A DNA stretch of 64,000 bases from Cupriavidus sp. U2 (GTDB lineage: Bacteria; Pseudomonadota; Gammaproteobacteria; Burkholderiales; Burkholderiaceae), in assembly GCF_009663685.2 (NCBI RefSeq), contig NZ_RCOG02000012.1, forward strand, positions 124,846-188,845. The letters are read 5' to 3'. Shown here in pieces: positions 39,996 to 49,211 of this stretch (within the stretch, counting starts at the first letter, position 1; the number at the start of each line of letters is the position of its first letter). A model generated the notes under the pieces. That model made no database searches, was not told the origin of the DNA, and saw nothing but the letters and a program-made list of their open reading frames with translations. The position numbers and the translations under genes were made by a program.

Positions 39996-40877
39996 ATGAG
40001 CATTCTGATCAACAAGGACACCAAGGTCATCACCCAGGGCATCACCGGCAAGACCGGCCAGTTCCACACCCGTGGCTGCCGCGACTATGCCAACGGCAAG
40101 AACGCGTTCGTTGCCGGCGTGAACCCGAAGAAGGCCGGCGAAGACTTCGAAGGCATTCCTATCTACGCCAGCGTGAAGGACGCCAAGGCACAGACCGGCG
40201 CCACCGTGTCGGTGATCTACGTGCCGCCCGCAGGCGCAGCTGCCGCCATCTGGGAAGCCGTTGACGCCGACCTGGACCTGGTGGTCTGCATCACCGAAGG
40301 CATCCCCGTCCGCGACATGATGGAAGTCAAGGACAAGATGCGCAAGCAGAACAAGAAGACGCTGCTGCTGGGACCGAACTGCCCGGGCCTGATCACGCCG
40401 GACGAGATCAAGATCGGCATCATGCCGGGTCACATCCACAAGAAGGGCCGCATCGGCGTGGTGTCGCGCTCGGGCACGCTGACGTACGAAGCCGTGGGCC
40501 AGCTGACCGCGCTGGGCCTGGGCCAGTCGTCGGCCGTGGGCATTGGTGGCGACCCCATCAACGGCCTGAAGCACATCGACGTGATGAAGATGTTCAACGA
40601 CGATCCGGATACGGACGCCGTGGTCATGATCGGTGAGATCGGTGGTCCGGACGAAGCCAACGCGGCTTACTGGATCAAGGAAAACATGAAGAAGCCCGTG
40701 GTTGGCTTCATCGCTGGCGTGACCGCGCCTCCGGGCAAGCGCATGGGCCACGCCGGCGCGCTGATCTCGGGCGGTGCCGATACTGCCCAGGCCAAGCTGG
40801 AAATCATGGAAGCCTGCGGTATCAAGGTCACCAAGAACCCGTCGGAAATGGGCCGTCTGCTGAAGGCAATGCTGTAA
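39996..40877 (+). CDS. sucD: Succinyl-CoA ligase, alpha subunit
   Basis: The 293-residue subunit binds CoA and carries the phospho-histidine. [20 protein letters not shown] is the CoA-binding start. The active-site His is in [27 protein letters not shown] is also conserved. It is paired with sucC and followed by a hairpin at 40981. Confidence 0.98.
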   Translation: MSILINKDTKVITQGITGKTGQFHTRGCRDYANGKNAFVAGVNPKKAGEDFEGIPIYASVKDAKAQTGATVSVIYVPPAGAAAAIWEAVDADLDLVVCITEGIPVRDMMEVKDKMRKQNKKTLLLGPNCPGLITPDEIKIGIMPGHIHKKGRIGVVSRSGTLTYEAVGQLTALGLGQSSAVGIGGDPINGLKHIDVMKMFNDDPDTDAVVMIGEIGGPDEANAAYWIKENMKKPVVGFIAGVTAPPGKRMGHAGALISGGADTAQAKLEIMEACGIKVTKNPSEMGRLLKAML

Positions 40878-41200
40878 GCAGCCAGCAGCCAATGCCGTGC
40901 CTGTGCCAGTCCGGCACATTGCACGGCATGCCGTACCTGCGGGGCGTGGGAGTCGACATGACGCCTCGCGCACCGCGATTCATTGCCCCCGTCCTTGTGG
41001 CGGGGGCAATGTCGTTCTGGCGTGGCAATGTCCTAGGGTATATCCCGAGACATGAACCACCCCGGTTGAAACCGAATCGAAAGGTTCGTACGATAAATCT
41101 TCATGTCTGGTAGTTCAGACATCCGAAAGTCCGCAGTCGGCCGCCTCCGGCAGCTTCGGCGGGCACGGAACATAACTTTGGAATTTCGAGGAGTCTAGCC
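40878..41200. other. Intergenic region sucD to TerC-family gene
   Basis: The 323-base region holds a strong hairpin (40981-41011) and then the terC leader. I looked for the yybP-ykoY manganese riboswitch that often precedes TerC-family genes and did not find its GGGGAGTAG core. No gene is visible. Confidence 0.5.
40981..41011. terminator. 11-bp hairpin downstream of sucCD
   Basis: CATTGCCCCCG and CGGGGGCAATG form an 11-bp perfect stem with a 9-base loop about 100 bases past the sucD stop. There is no clear U-tract. It probably ends or protects the sucCD message. Confidence 0.5.
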
Positions 41201-41896
41201 GTGGAATTGTTGTCCAGCAGCACGTTCTGGATTGCGCTGGGGTCGATCATCCTGACCAATATCGTCCTGTCGGGCGATAACGCCGTGGTGATCGCGCTCG
41301 CATCCCGCAACCTGCCCCCCGCCCAGCAGAAGAAGGCCATTTTCTGGGGTAGCGCCGCCGCCATCATCATGCGCGTGGTGCTGACCGTGGCAGCCGTCAA
41401 GCTGCTGAGCCTGCCGTACCTGAAGATCGTGGGCGCCGTCCTGCTGGTCTACATCGGCGTGCAACTGCTGACTGGCGACGACGACGAAGAAGGTCATGAC
41501 GCCAAGGACAACATCTGGGCCGCGATCCGCACGATCCTGATCGCCGACCTGGTCATGTCGCTGGACAACGTGGTGGCCGTGGCCGCCGCCGCGCAGAAGG
41601 GCCCCGAGGGCAGCCAGCTGATGCTGCTGATCATCGGCCTGGGCCTGTCGATTCCGCTGATTGTCTTCGGCAGCACGCTGCTGCTGAAGGTGATGGAGCG
41701 TTTCCCGATCATCATCGTGCTGGGCGCCGCGCTGCTGGGCTACCTGGCTGGCGAAATGCTGGTCAGCGATCCGGTGGATGCCGAATGGTTCCAGGTGCAC
41801 GTGCCGCATGCGCATCTGGTGTTCGGCGTGATCGGCGCCGTGCTGGTCGTGCTGATCGGCAAGCTGATGCGCCGCAGAAGCGCACAGACCGCCTGA
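41201..41896 (+). CDS. TerC-family integral membrane protein (YjbE-like)
   Basis: The 231-residue protein has about seven spans and belongs to the TerC family (YjbE/YceF type), linked to metal-ion homeostasis, notably manganese export, and to metal loading of secreted enzymes. Family features are TNIVLSGDNAVVIALASRNL and, in the second repeat, ILIADLVMSLDNVVAVAAAA, each with an Asp-Asn pair in a membrane segment. The loop DDDEEGHDAKDN separates the halves. An intrinsic terminator follows at 41938. Confidence 0.9.
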   Translation: MELLSSSTFWIALGSIILTNIVLSGDNAVVIALASRNLPPAQQKKAIFWGSAAAIIMRVVLTVAAVKLLSLPYLKIVGAVLLVYIGVQLLTGDDDEEGHDAKDNIWAAIRTILIADLVMSLDNVVAVAAAAQKGPEGSQLMLLIIGLGLSIPLIVFGSTLLLKVMERFPIIIVLGAALLGYLAGEMLVSDPVDAEWFQVHVPHAHLVFGVIGAVLVVLIGKLMRRRSAQTA

Positions 41897-41937
41897 CGAT
41901 TGCATCGGGCAGTACAGAAAGTCGTATCGCGAGCCTG

Positions 41938-41975
41938 AAACGGGCGACCCCATGCGGGTCGCCCGTTTTGTTTTT
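41938..41975 (+). terminator. Intrinsic terminator after the TerC-family gene
   Basis: A 13-bp stem (AAACGGGCGACCC / GGGTCGCCCGTTT) with a 5-base loop is followed by TG and five T. It lies 42 bases after the stop codon. Confidence 0.92.
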
Positions 41976-42025
41976 ACAACACCCGAATTGCAGCATCCGC
42001 GCCACGGACTCCTGCGGATTTCCAA

Positions 42026-42053
42026 ACAATTCCCACATTTCTGTAGGAATTGT
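42026..42053. promoter_or_regulatory. Inverted repeat upstream of the pilin gene
   Basis: ACAATTCC and GGAATTGT form an 8-bp dyad with a 12-base spacer, about 135 bases upstream of the pilin start. It lies in the pilin promoter region, beyond the preceding terminator. It could be an operator for a pilin regulator. I see no sigma-54 promoter (GG-N10-GC in the right context) near it. Confidence 0.4.
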
Positions 42054-42188
42054 CCGAGGTCATTGGTGCCTCGCCAGCGTTCTTCCGATCATGACCCCGG
42101 TCACGCGCCACAGGCCTTCGGGCACGCGGCACGTGGCTGAACTTCCAATCCAACACGTCGGCTCGACGACGAAAACGAAAGGGTCAAT

Positions 42189-42725
42189 ATGCAACGCACA
42201 CTCAACGCCATCCATCGCGGTTCGCACCGCACCAGCCGCCTCGCCGCGCCCGCATCGCAACAAGGCTTCACGCTGATCGAACTGATGATCGTGGTGGCGA
42301 TCATCGGCATCCTCGCCGGTATCGCGGTGCCGCAGTACCAGGACTACGTGGCGCGCTCGCAGTTTTCCGAAGGGGTCAATCTGGCATCGGGCCAGAAGGC
42401 GCCGGTGACCGAGGCGTTTTCCAACACGGGCAGCTGCCCCAACAACACCAGTGGCGCCGCCAGTGGCATTCCCGTTTCAACGTCCATTTCCGGTAGTTAC
42501 ATCGACAGCGTGCAGGTCGGCGGCACCGCGACCGAAGCGGGCGGCTGCACGATTACCGCGAACTTCAAGGATAGTGGTATCGCCAAAGGCCTGACCGGCA
42601 AGTACGTGACGCTGACGATGGGCAACGCCGACAAGGGCTCGGTGACGTGGAAGTGCGAATCGTCGGCCGACAAGAAGTACCTGCCGCAAGCGTGCACGCA
42701 GCTCGCTAAGTCGACAGCTGGCTGA
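42189..42725 (+). CDS. pilA: Type IV major pilin-like protein
   Basis: The 178-residue prepilin has a long 26-residue basic leader and the prepilin peptidase site [19 protein letters not shown], with Glu5 of the mature protein present. The mature pilin is about 152 residues. Two C-terminal Cys (WKCESS and PQACTQL) probably form the D-region disulfide; a second pair (SCPNN and GGCTITA) lies in the middle. The ribosome-binding site is GAAAGGG. It is followed by a broken paralogue and by pglL, so glycosylation is likely. The leader is unusually long for a type IVa pilin. Confidence 0.92.
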   Translation: MQRTLNAIHRGSHRTSRLAAPASQQGFTLIELMIVVAIIGILAGIAVPQYQDYVARSQFSEGVNLASGQKAPVTEAFSNTGSCPNNTSGAASGIPVSTSISGSYIDSVQVGGTATEAGGCTITANFKDSGIAKGLTGKYVTLTMGNADKGSVTWKCESSADKKYLPQACTQLAKSTAG

Positions 42726-42775
42726 GCGTCTGGCTTGCATGCAGCGCCCGTGGCGGCTAGCGGTGCCAGCCCCGA

Positions 42776-42803
42776 AGGCGGCTCGGAGCGATCCGAGCCG
42801 CCT
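42776..42803 (+). terminator. 12-bp hairpin after the intact pilin gene
   Basis: AGGCGGCTCGGA and TCCGAGCCGCCT pair perfectly around a GCGA loop, 50 bases after the pilin stop. No U-tract follows. It probably ends or stabilises the abundant pilin mRNA. Confidence 0.6.
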
Positions 42804-42991
42804 CTCGGAAAAGGCTGGCCGTGGCAATACGTAACATGTTTATCGCGCCTGCCCGCAATTGCGACATTGCCTGCCGCTTTGCCCTGTATCAATCCGTAGG
42901 CGCCGTCACTCCCCCGAAGATTGCCGTGCCGATTGCCCTGGAGGCTGTCGGCGCAAGGCCATTCCAACAACTTCTTCAGAAGGGGGTCAAC

Positions 42992-43477
42992 ATGCACTAC
43001 CAACATGGTCGCCAAGCCGGCTTCACGCTCATCGAACTGATGATCGTGGTCGCAATCATCGGCATTCTGGCGGCGATTGCCATTCCGCAGTACTAGGACT
43101 ACATCGCACGGGCGCAGGTGTCCGAAGGGCTGACGCTGGCGTCGGGACAGAAGGCGTCGGTCACGGAAACGTTCTCGCAAACCGGGACTTGCCCGAACAA
43201 TGCAACCGCGATGGCCAATGGCATTCCGGCTGCAGCCGATATCAATGGCAAGTATGTGGAGCGCGTGAATGTTGGCGGGACGGCCAATGACAGCGGCAAC
43301 TGCACCATCATCTCCACATTCCGGCAGAACGGAGTTTCCAAGGAACTGAAAGGCAAGGCCATGACGCTGATGATGGACAATGCCGACAAAGGTTCCATCA
43401 AGTGGATATGCTCGGCAGACAAGATCGCGCAGCGTTTCCTGCCGCAGGCATGCACAGGGGAAGTCAAGAAGTCCTGA
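42992..43477 (+). pseudogene. Second type IV pilin gene interrupted by an amber codon
   Basis: The frame from the ATG at 42992 (good site AGAAGGGGG) reads [26 protein letters not shown], a normal short prepilin leader, then stops at TAG (43094-43096) just after AAIAIPQY. The same frame continues without further stops to 43477 as DYIARAQVSEGLTLASG and CTGEVKKS. The intact paralogue has [11 protein letters not shown] here, so a CAG glutamine codon has become TAG by one C-to-T change. Reading through gives 161 residues with both Cys pairs conserved. Otherwise it is intact, so the lesion is recent, suppressible or a sequencing error. Confidence 0.85.
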
Positions 43478-43620
43478 TCTGGACGCTATCGTCGGCATCG
43501 CGGGTCGAACGTTCCCAATCGGACCTTCGTCCCGCAGCGTGTGTATCTGAGCGGTTCTGCCCCATCGGCGCAGGCCGCCACGCTATCATGGCGCCTTTGC
43601 CCCCTTGAGCCCCTGCGCGC

Positions 43621-45459
43621 ATGCCGCTGCACCGAGCCACGCTTCCCGCGACGGCGATTGTCGTCGCCTTTACCCTTCCATTTCTGGTGTCGCGGCATAC
43701 CCTGCCGCTGGCGACCTTCTTTGGCGAATGGACGGCGGCGCTGCTCGGCGTGGCGCTAGTGGCCGTGCTGGCCCTGGTGCGCGTCGATGTGTCGGGCTCG
43801 CGGCCACGCAAGGCGTTTCCGTGGGTGGCGGCGTTCCCGCTCTGGCTGATGGCGACCACGGTGCTGCAGGCGGCCTCGGGCATGGCCGATGTCTCCGGCA
43901 GCCGTCTGACCACGCAGCTGGTGCTGGGGCTGGGCACGGCCGTGATGCTTGGCGCCTGGCGCATGGGGCAGGCGTCGTCGGTGGATCGCCGGGCCAGCAT
44001 CGTCGATGCGCTGGCCATCGCCTTTCTGGTGGCCGGGCTGCTTGGCACGCTGGCGCAGTGGATACAGGTCTTCCATCTGGAGGACCAGGCGTTCGGGCTC
44101 GTCTCGGAATATTTCTATGACACCAATCGCCGGCTCTGGGGCAACCTGAACCAGCCCAATCATCAGGCGACGCTCAACGGGCTGGCGCTGGCCGCCGCCA
44201 TCTGGCTGGCGACGCGCAGCTGGCTGCAGTTTCCGTCGTGGCTGGTGGCGACGATGCTGCTGGAAAGCGGCATCGTGCTCTCCGGGTCGCGGACCGGCCT
44301 GGTACATGTCGGGCTGACTGCGGTCTACGCATTGCTGGCGGCCGCCATGGCGCGCGGTACGCCGCGCGGCGCCAGCCCGATGCACCGGGCGCCCGGCCTG
44401 GTCGCCGCTGCCGTGCTGCTGGTCGTGGGCATCGTTGCGCTGCAGTCGGCCATCAAGATGGCGGGGCAGGCGTTCGACTGGCGGCTGTTCGATACCGTGT
44501 CGCAGTTGCAGTCGGGCAATCAGATCTCGTATCGCGGCGCGCTGTGGTCCCAGGCGCTGGCGATGTTTCACGCGCATCCGTGGCTCGGGGTCGGCTACGG
44601 CGAATTCGGCTGGGCGCAGTTCCAGGTGGCATCGCAAGTGCAGGTCGTCGCGGAAATGTCGCTGCATGCACACAATGCGATGCTCGATCTGCTGGCCAAG
44701 ACGGGCGCGGTCGGCACGGTGGGGGTTGTCGTGGTGCTGGCGGCCTGGTTCTGGCGCGTGATCCGCGACCGTGTCTGGCGCGGCACCCCCGCCGAGCGAA
44801 GCATGGCGGTGCCGGTCCTGGTCTGGCTGGCCATGCTCGTGGCGCATTCGATGCTGGAGTATCCGCTGCACTATCTGTACTTCTTCCTGCCGTTCTGCTT
44901 TCTGCTGGCCTGGCTGGAACCGTCGGGCTTCGGCCGCCCATGGCCTCGGGCCGGCGCGATGCTGGCGAGCCTGGCGTTCGTGGCGGTGTCGGCGGTGGCG
45001 CTTGTCACGCTGTGGCAGGACTACAAGCGTGTCGAGGCGCGCGAATACGCGAGTGAAGCGCATCGCGATGCCTTGCCGATGCCCCGTGTCTGGTTCCGTC
45101 AGCATGCGGCATCCGACGTCGCCGAGCAGGCGGCCATCACCCCCGATCGCGCAGCCGGCTTGCTGCCGGCCCATATCGACGCGCTACACCTGCTGCCCAC
45201 GCCCAACCTGATCCGCCGCACTGCGTGGCTGCTTGCGCTGACTGGCGAGCAGGACCGGGCACGGCTCTGGATGGAGCGCCTGCGCTATTACTATCAAGGG
45301 GATGAGGCGGCACAGTTTGGCGTGCTGTCGCGCGACTGCGATGCACTGGGCGCCGATCGCCGGCCGCGCGAATTCTGCGCGTGGGTCCGCCTGCGTGCCC
45401 AGCGCGGTCAGCACCGGGCGACGCAGGACAAGACACAGGACACGAAACAGGACAACTAA
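43621..45459 (+). CDS. pglL: Pilin O-oligosaccharyltransferase, PglL/TfpO family
   Basis: PglL-type enzymes transfer lipid-linked glycans to pilin serines on the periplasmic side of the inner membrane. The 612-residue protein has about a dozen spans, the Wzy_C ligase signature with GNLNQPNHQATLNGLALA and VLSGSRTGLVHVG, the large periplasmic loop with GVGYGEFGWAQFQVA and HAHNAMLDLLAKTGAVG, and the C-terminal Wzy_C_2 part with HSMLEYPLHYLYFFLPF. It sits 143 bases after the pilin pair. An O-antigen ligase is the alternative, but motifs and context favour pilin glycosylation. Confidence 0.9.
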   Translation: MPLHRATLPATAIVVAFTLPFLVSRHTLPLATFFGEWTAALLGVALVAVLALVRVDVSGSRPRKAFPWVAAFPLWLMATTVLQAASGMADVSGSRLTTQLVLGLGTAVMLGAWRMGQASSVDRRASIVDALAIAFLVAGLLGTLAQWIQVFHLEDQAFGLVSEYFYDTNRRLWGNLNQPNHQATLNGLALAAAIWLATRSWLQFPSWLVATMLLESGIVLSGSRTGLVHVGLTAVYALLAAAMARGTPRGASPMHRAPGLVAAAVLLVVGIVALQSAIKMAGQAFDWRLFDTVSQLQSGNQISYRGALWSQALAMFHAHPWLGVGYGEFGWAQFQVASQVQVVAEMSLHAHNAMLDLLAKTGAVGTVGVVVVLAAWFWRVIRDRVWRGTPAERSMAVPVLVWLAMLVAHSMLEYPLHYLYFFLPFCFLLAWLEPSGFGRPWPRAGAMLASLAFVAVSAVALVTLWQDYKRVEAREYASEAHRDALPMPRVWFRQHAASDVAEQAAITPDRAAGLLPAHIDALHLLPTPNLIRRTAWLLALTGEQDRARLWMERLRYYYQGDEAAQFGVLSRDCDALGADRRPREFCAWVRLRAQRGQHRATQDKTQDTKQDN

Positions 45460-45467
45460 GGCAGGAA

Positions 45468-45992
45468 TCAGCGTACGTAGCCCGGCGGAGGCGGGGGCGG
45501 ATAGTACGGCTGGTAGTTGGACGGCGGCATCGCGGCGCGCGCCGGCGGCTGTGCCGTCACCATTTGTCCATAGACCGGCACGCGATTGCCGCTGGCGTAC
45601 ATGCACTGGACATAGGCAGCGTCATAGGCGCGCTGCGAGCCGTATCCGGCGTTGTACGAATTGCCGGCCCCCACTGCGGAGCCGGTCAGCAAGCCGACAC
45701 CGGCACCCACGGCGGCGCCCTCGCCGCCACCAAACGCCGCACCTGCCGCCGCGCCCAGCGCCGTGCCCACCACGGCGCTGCCCACGGCGGCTGTGTTGGC
45801 GTTCTGCTGCGGCGTGGTGCCGCCCACCTGCCCGAAAGCGAACTGCCGGCAGTTGTAGTCGTCGCCGCGGAACTGGTCGAACGTCTTGTTGGTGCCCGGC
45901 AGCGCCATCACGCTCGGGCCTGACGGCATCACCGCGCAGGCGCCGAGGCCCAGCGACGCGGCCATCAGCAGACTTAGCGAACGCAATCTCAT
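45468..45992 (-). CDS. Glycine-zipper lipoprotein
   Basis: The 174-residue protein starts MRLRSLSLLMAASLGLGAC, a lipoprotein signal with lipobox LGAC. A Gly/Ala-rich zipper follows (VVGTALGAAAGAAFGGGEGA and GVGLLTGSAVGAG), then a conserved YDAAYVQCMYASGNRVP and a Pro/Tyr tail. Such proteins are outer-membrane lipoproteins with an unclear role, often stress-linked. Its start overlaps the previous gene's stop as ATGA. Confidence 0.85.
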   Translation of the reverse strand: MRLRSLSLLMAASLGLGACAVMPSGPSVMALPGTNKTFDQFRGDDYNCRQFAFGQVGGTTPQQNANTAAVGSAVVGTALGAAAGAAFGGGEGAAVGAGVGLLTGSAVGAGNSYNAGYGSQRAYDAAYVQCMYASGNRVPVYGQMVTAQPPARAAMPPSNYQPYYPPPPPPGYVR

Positions 45993-46453
45993 GAGGTGGC
46001 TCCAGGAGCAGGGACGGGGGCAGCGGACGACGGCGCATGGGGCTGCTCGCGCTGCCAGCCGCCCGGGCATTCCTTCACATACGGGAAATAGCCTTCGGGC
46101 CGGGCGCAGTGATACCACCACGCGTTCGGCGACGACCCATCGGTGATGGTGGGATTGCCGTCGCTGCCCTGTTCGATGTATTGCGGCGGTTCCGCCGGAG
46201 GCGCCGCCACGACGGCAGGCGCAGGATAGTAACCAGGGTAGTAGCCCGGTGCGTAATACGGTCCATACGGATACCAGCCGGGGCTCCATCCCGGCCCCCA
46301 TCCCCAGCCCGGGCCCACGTAGACACCTACGCCCACGCGTCCATGCCCGTGGCCGCCACGGTAATACCCATGGGCCAGCGACGTGGTGCTGTACCCTGCC
46401 GCGCCCATCGCGGCCAATGCCAGAACGATCTGGCAGAGCTTGCGCCCGTTCAT
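45989..46453 (-). CDS. Secreted Gly/Tyr/Pro-rich protein of unknown function
   Basis: The ATG at 46453 gives 154 residues with a signal peptide (MNGRKLCQIVLALAAMGAAG, cleavage near SLAHG). The mature part is rich in Gly, Tyr, Pro and Trp (GYYRGGHGHGRVGVGVYVGP, then PGYYPGYYPAPA). It ends with a more ordered NAWWYHCARPEGYFPYVKEC segment holding two Cys. The start is supported by overlap-coupling with the lipoprotein gene downstream. No family with known function is recognised. Confidence 0.8.
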   Translation of the reverse strand: MNGRKLCQIVLALAAMGAAGYSTTSLAHGYYRGGHGHGRVGVGVYVGPGWGWGPGWSPGWYPYGPYYAPGYYPGYYPAPAVVAAPPAEPPQYIEQGSDGNPTITDGSSPNAWWYHCARPEGYFPYVKECPGGWQREQPHAPSSAAPVPAPGATS

Positions 46454-46665
46454 GATGTGTACCTCGAGTTCCTGCCTGTGCTTAACGTCCGAACCTGGCG
46501 CCCGGACGACTGGCGGCAACCGCCATGTCTTGCATTGAATATCAATTTGCCGCCGGCAGGGGCATTTCGGCGCATCCGGAAATGTGGCGTTACCTTTATT
46601 ACGGGCGGGACGAAGTCAGCGAACGCAGCGGCACGGGCGCACGACCAAGGCGCGACACCGCCGAC

Positions 46666-47142
46666 TTATGCGGCCACCCAATCCCCCGACTTCCCGCCGT
46701 GCTTTTCCAGCAACTTGACGTTGCCCATCACCATGCCCCGGTCCACTGCCTTGCACATGTCGTAGATGGTGAGTAGCGCCACCTGCACGCCGGTCAGGGC
46801 TTCCATTTCCACGCCGGTCTGGCCGTGTGTTTCGGTGCGCACCACGCAGGCAATGGTGGAGCTGGGTTCGTCGAGCGCGAAATCGACGGCCACGCGGGTC
46901 AGGCCGATGGGGTGGCACAGCGGAATCAGGTCGGCCGTACGCTTGGTGGCCATGATGGCCGCCACGCGGGCAATGCCGAGCACGTCGCCTTTTTTGGCCG
47001 TGCCGTCGCGGACCAGCGCGAACGTTTCGGGCAGCATCGTGATCGTGCCGGTGGCCACGGCCACGCGATGCGTGCTGGTCTTGTTGCCGACGTCGACCAT
47101 GTGGGCCTGGCCGGCGGTGTCGAAGTGGGTGAGCTGACTCAT
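46666..47142 (-). CDS. moaC: Cyclic pyranopterin monophosphate synthase MoaC
   Basis: MoaC makes cPMP in molybdenum cofactor synthesis. The ATG at 47142 ([20 protein letters not shown]) gives 158 residues, the family length; longer frames upstream are not conserved. Catalytic motifs are [17 protein letters not shown] and [20 protein letters not shown], followed by the conserved C-terminal KSGDW. It is divergent from the BepA-like gene. No other moa gene is in the window. Confidence 0.96.
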   Translation of the reverse strand: MSQLTHFDTAGQAHMVDVGNKTSTHRVAVATGTITMLPETFALVRDGTAKKGDVLGIARVAAIMATKRTADLIPLCHPIGLTRVAVDFALDEPSSTIACVVRTETHGQTGVEMEALTGVQVALLTIYDMCKAVDRGMVMGNVKLLEKHGGKSGDWVAA

Positions 47143-47279
47143 GGGCGGCGAAGGAAGATAAGCGAAAAGGTGGGCGGGCAGCCTGATCGCACCGGGCCGG
47201 AACGTGGCGCAACATAACGGCGGCCCGCGCTGGGGCCAGCCCGATGGGAACGGCTTGCAGAGGCCGCTATCATAGCAAC

Positions 47280-49154
47280 ATGCCCAAGACTTCATGGCCT
47301 CGCCGCCTGCCCGTCCGGTCGAGTGCCCGCGCCCCGGCGCCCACCTTGCCTGCCGTCCGTGCGTCACATCTGACGCGCGCCGTCGCGGCCGCGCTCGTGC
47401 TGACCATGGCGGCCCCGGCATGGCCGCAGGGCACGTCGGCGACGGCCCCTGCCGCGACGACGGCGCAGCCGGGGCGGACCAGCGCCGCGGCGGCCGCCAA
47501 TGCCAAGCTGGCCACGGCAACACCAGGGGTGTCCGCGTCCCCGGCCACGGCAATGCCATCCGCAGCGGCCCCGGCGCCGGTCCCCACGCTGAACGGCGCG
47601 GTCAGCGACCAGGTCTATGACAACCTCAACCGCAGCGTTCGCGCCGGCCAGAAGTCGGAATTCGGCCTGCGCAGCGGCAACACGGTGGTGGAAAGCGCCG
47701 GCATCCAGTTGCCGGACCTGGGCGATCCGTCCACGGCGTCGCTGTCGCCGGACATGGAAAAGCGGCTGGGCGACCGCATCATGCGCAGCATCCGGCGCGA
47801 TCCGGACTATGTGTCGGATGCCTTGCTGAACGATTACCTGAACGCGCTCGGCTACCGTCTGGTGCAGGCCGCGCGGCGCATGAACATCGCCGGCTCGAAC
47901 GGCGCCGGCACCTTTGCCACCGGGTTCGAACTGTTCGGCGTGCGCGACCGGTCGATCAACGCGTTTGCCATGCCGGGCGGCTATATCGGCGTGCACACGG
48001 GGTTGCTGGTGCAGTCCGATACGGAATCCGAACTGGCGTCGGTGCTGGGCCATGAAATCGGCCACGTCATGCAGCGGCATATCGCCCGCGGCATCACCAG
48101 CCAGGACCAGTCGATGTGGATTGCGCTGGCGTCGATGGTGCTGGCCGGCCTGGCCGCCACCAAGAGCGGCGACGCGGCGGCGGCCCTGGCCATGGGCGGG
48201 CAGGGCGCGGCCATCGCCAACCAGCTGTCGTTTTCGCGGGGCGCCGAGCGCGAGGCTGATCGCGTGGGCTTCCAGATCATGACCGCAGCCGGCTTCGACC
48301 CGCAGGGCATGCCCGATTTCTTCCAGCGCCTGCAGCGCGTGATGGGGATTTCGGACAATTCCGTGCCCGCCTACGTGCGTACCCACCCGCTGACTTCCGA
48401 GCGTATCGCCGACATGCAGGATCGCGTGCGGCACGTGGCCGCGCACAAGGTTGGCAATACCCCAGACTATGAATTCGCCCGCGTGCGCGCGGCCGTGTTG
48501 CAGTCGCCCACGCCGAACGACCTGCGCAACCTGCTGGCCTCGTTCCAGGCCCAGGTGTCCAAGGCCGCCCCTGTCCGGCTGCCGGCGGTGTATTACGGCA
48601 TCGCGTTCGCCAACCAGCAGCTGGGCCGTTTTGTCGAGGCCGACAAGGCGCTGGCCGAGGCACGTCGCCTCTACGGCACGATTCCGGGCGCCACGTCGGG
48701 CACGCCGATGCTGGATGTGATGGCGGTGGAACTGGCGCGCAGCGAAGGCCGCGCGCAGGACGCGCTCACGCAGGCCGCCGCCACGCTGAAGGCCTTCCCG
48801 CTCTCGCACGCGGCCGCGCTGACCTATGCCGACACGCTGCTGGCCACCAACCGGCTGAACGACGCGGTAACCTTCCTGCGCGCACGCACGCGCGAGGAAA
48901 CGGGCCGGTCGGAATGGTGGGAATTGCTGGCGCGCGCCTATGCCGCGCAGGGCAAGCGGCTGCAGCAGCATCAGGCACTGGCCGAGAAATATGCGATGGA
49001 CGGCTCGTACCAGGCGGCCATCGAACAGCTGCAGATTGCGCGCAAGGCCGGGGACGGCGATTTCTATACGCTGTCGGAAGTCGACGCGCGCCTGCACCAG
49101 CTGCAGCTTCAGTTCAAGGAAGACCGGCAGGACAACAAGGGCATGCCGAACTAG
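47280..49154 (+). CDS. BepA-like M48 metalloprotease with TPR domain
   Basis: BepA-type proteins are periplasmic proteases and chaperones that monitor outer-membrane protein assembly. The ATG at 47280 gives 624 residues with a long N-terminal region, a hydrophobic signal ([18 protein letters not shown]), an Ala/Thr/Pro-rich linker, and a catalytic domain with [17 protein letters not shown] and the third zinc ligand in [12 protein letters not shown]. The C-terminal 220 residues are TPR-like ([20 protein letters not shown]). It complements SurA functionally. A GC-rich hairpin follows. Confidence 0.92.
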   Translation: MPKTSWPRRLPVRSSARAPAPTLPAVRASHLTRAVAAALVLTMAAPAWPQGTSATAPAATTAQPGRTSAAAAANAKLATATPGVSASPATAMPSAAAPAPVPTLNGAVSDQVYDNLNRSVRAGQKSEFGLRSGNTVVESAGIQLPDLGDPSTASLSPDMEKRLGDRIMRSIRRDPDYVSDALLNDYLNALGYRLVQAARRMNIAGSNGAGTFATGFELFGVRDRSINAFAMPGGYIGVHTGLLVQSDTESELASVLGHEIGHVMQRHIARGITSQDQSMWIALASMVLAGLAATKSGDAAAALAMGGQGAAIANQLSFSRGAEREADRVGFQIMTAAGFDPQGMPDFFQRLQRVMGISDNSVPAYVRTHPLTSERIADMQDRVRHVAAHKVGNTPDYEFARVRAAVLQSPTPNDLRNLLASFQAQVSKAAPVRLPAVYYGIAFANQQLGRFVEADKALAEARRLYGTIPGATSGTPMLDVMAVELARSEGRAQDALTQAAATLKAFPLSHAAALTYADTLLATNRLNDAVTFLRARTREETGRSEWWELLARAYAAQGKRLQQHQALAEKYAMDGSYQAAIEQLQIARKAGDGDFYTLSEVDARLHQLQLQFKEDRQDNKGMPN

Positions 49155-49163
49155 CGCCCCGGG

Positions 49164-49188
49164 GGCGGGGACCGACCCCGCCTTGTTC
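49164..49188 (+). terminator. Hairpin after the BepA-like gene
   Basis: A 7-bp stem (GGCGGGG / CCCCGCC) with a 5-base loop is followed by TTGTTCT, ten bases past the stop. It is a short but plausible terminator between convergent genes. Confidence 0.6.
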
Positions 49189-49211
49189 TGCCCTGTTGCG
49201 CCTTGTTGCGC

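Noticed and set aside
40878..41200. A yybP-ykoY manganese riboswitch ahead of the TerC-family gene
   Set aside because: The conserved GGGGAGTAG and partner loop sequences are absent from the leader.
42054..42188. A sigma-54 promoter for the pilin gene
   Set aside because: No TGGCAC-N5-TTGC-like pattern could be found in the region by eye.
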